Assembly: GCA_024304885.1 (NCBI GenBank)
Contig: JALJOM010000008.1
Span: forward strand, 124,001 to 188,000
Reading direction: 5' to 3'
From: Beijerinckiaceae bacterium
GTDB lineage: Bacteria > Pseudomonadota > Alphaproteobacteria > Rhizobiales > Beijerinckiaceae
DNA: 64,000 nt
Below, piece by piece: positions 63,987 through 64,000 of this stretch (position 1 is its first letter; each line of letters starts with the position of its first letter). A program made the position numbers and the translations under genes. The notes under the pieces were generated by a model. The model saw nothing but the letters and a program-made list of their open reading frames with translations, did not search any database and was not told the origin of the DNA.

Positions 63987-64000
63987 TAACGGCTGCGAAG

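Overview
The window is high-GC, densely coded alphaproteobacterial chromosome. The gene set points to the Hyphomicrobiales (Rhizobiales), probably Beijerinckiaceae or Methylobacteriaceae: a compact pqqABCDE operon, a hopanoid cluster (hpnACDE-shc-hpnG, hpnH, hpnN), a three-subunit transhydrogenase, an aa3-type oxidase subunit IV, and families largely confined to the class (DUF1178, DUF2852, DUF465, the MCDYSL family). The genus cannot be fixed from sequence alone. No rRNA, tRNA, CRISPR array, intact insertion sequence or prophage was seen.

Layout. 1-5.3 kb: partial membrane gene, Fe superoxide dismutase, a small RHH/coiled-coil pair with operator-like palindromes, cysK, sseA, an uncharacterised MCDYSL gene. 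5.3-10.3 kb: YihY-type membrane protein, glnB-glnA, a secreted metallo-beta-lactamase-fold protein, an Mrr fragment. 10.8-15.5 kb: MoxR, DUF58 and BatA/DUF4159 operon. 15.6-23.2 kb: small-gene region with a frameshifted HigB-like toxin, a CapA-like protein, an AT-richer zinc-ribbon gene, grxC-DUF1178, arfB, an extensin-like lipoprotein and an overlapping phosphatase/atypical-kinase gene pair. 23.2-29.2 kb: OmpA/MotA-type pair, nitroreductase, hslVU and an AT-rich orphan. 29.4-33.3 kb: pqqABCDE and leuD, all on the minus strand. 33.9-44.6 kb: M3 peptidase, Uma2 protein, secreted proteins, Suv3-like helicase, kynAU. 44.7-55.6 kb: hopanoid cluster. 56-63.9 kb: ABC exporter, AarF/ABC1 kinase-like protein, oxidase subunit, pnt operon, hisN.

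How genes work together. hpnC, hpnD and hpnE make squalene, shc cyclises it, hpnH and hpnG extend the C35 side chain, hpnA is an associated reductase and hpnN exports hopanoids. pqqA encodes the peptide that PqqE, PqqD, PqqB and PqqC turn into the cofactor PQQ. kynA and kynU are two enzymes of tryptophan catabolism. hslVU is a heat-shock protease with a RpoH-like promoter. glnB and glnA are the nitrogen sensor and ammonia-assimilating enzyme.

Special features. At least three families of palindromic intergenic repeats fill gaps, and several copies start in or at the stop codon of the preceding gene. One copy occupies almost the whole gap between two convergent genes and another sits inside the pnt operon. 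One copy of the second family has a 26-bp perfect stem. The most interesting uncharacterised system is the four-base-overlapping phosphatase and HipA/PI-kinase-like pair at 21.9-23.1 kb. The RHH/DUF1640 pair with two palindromes 31 bp apart is next.
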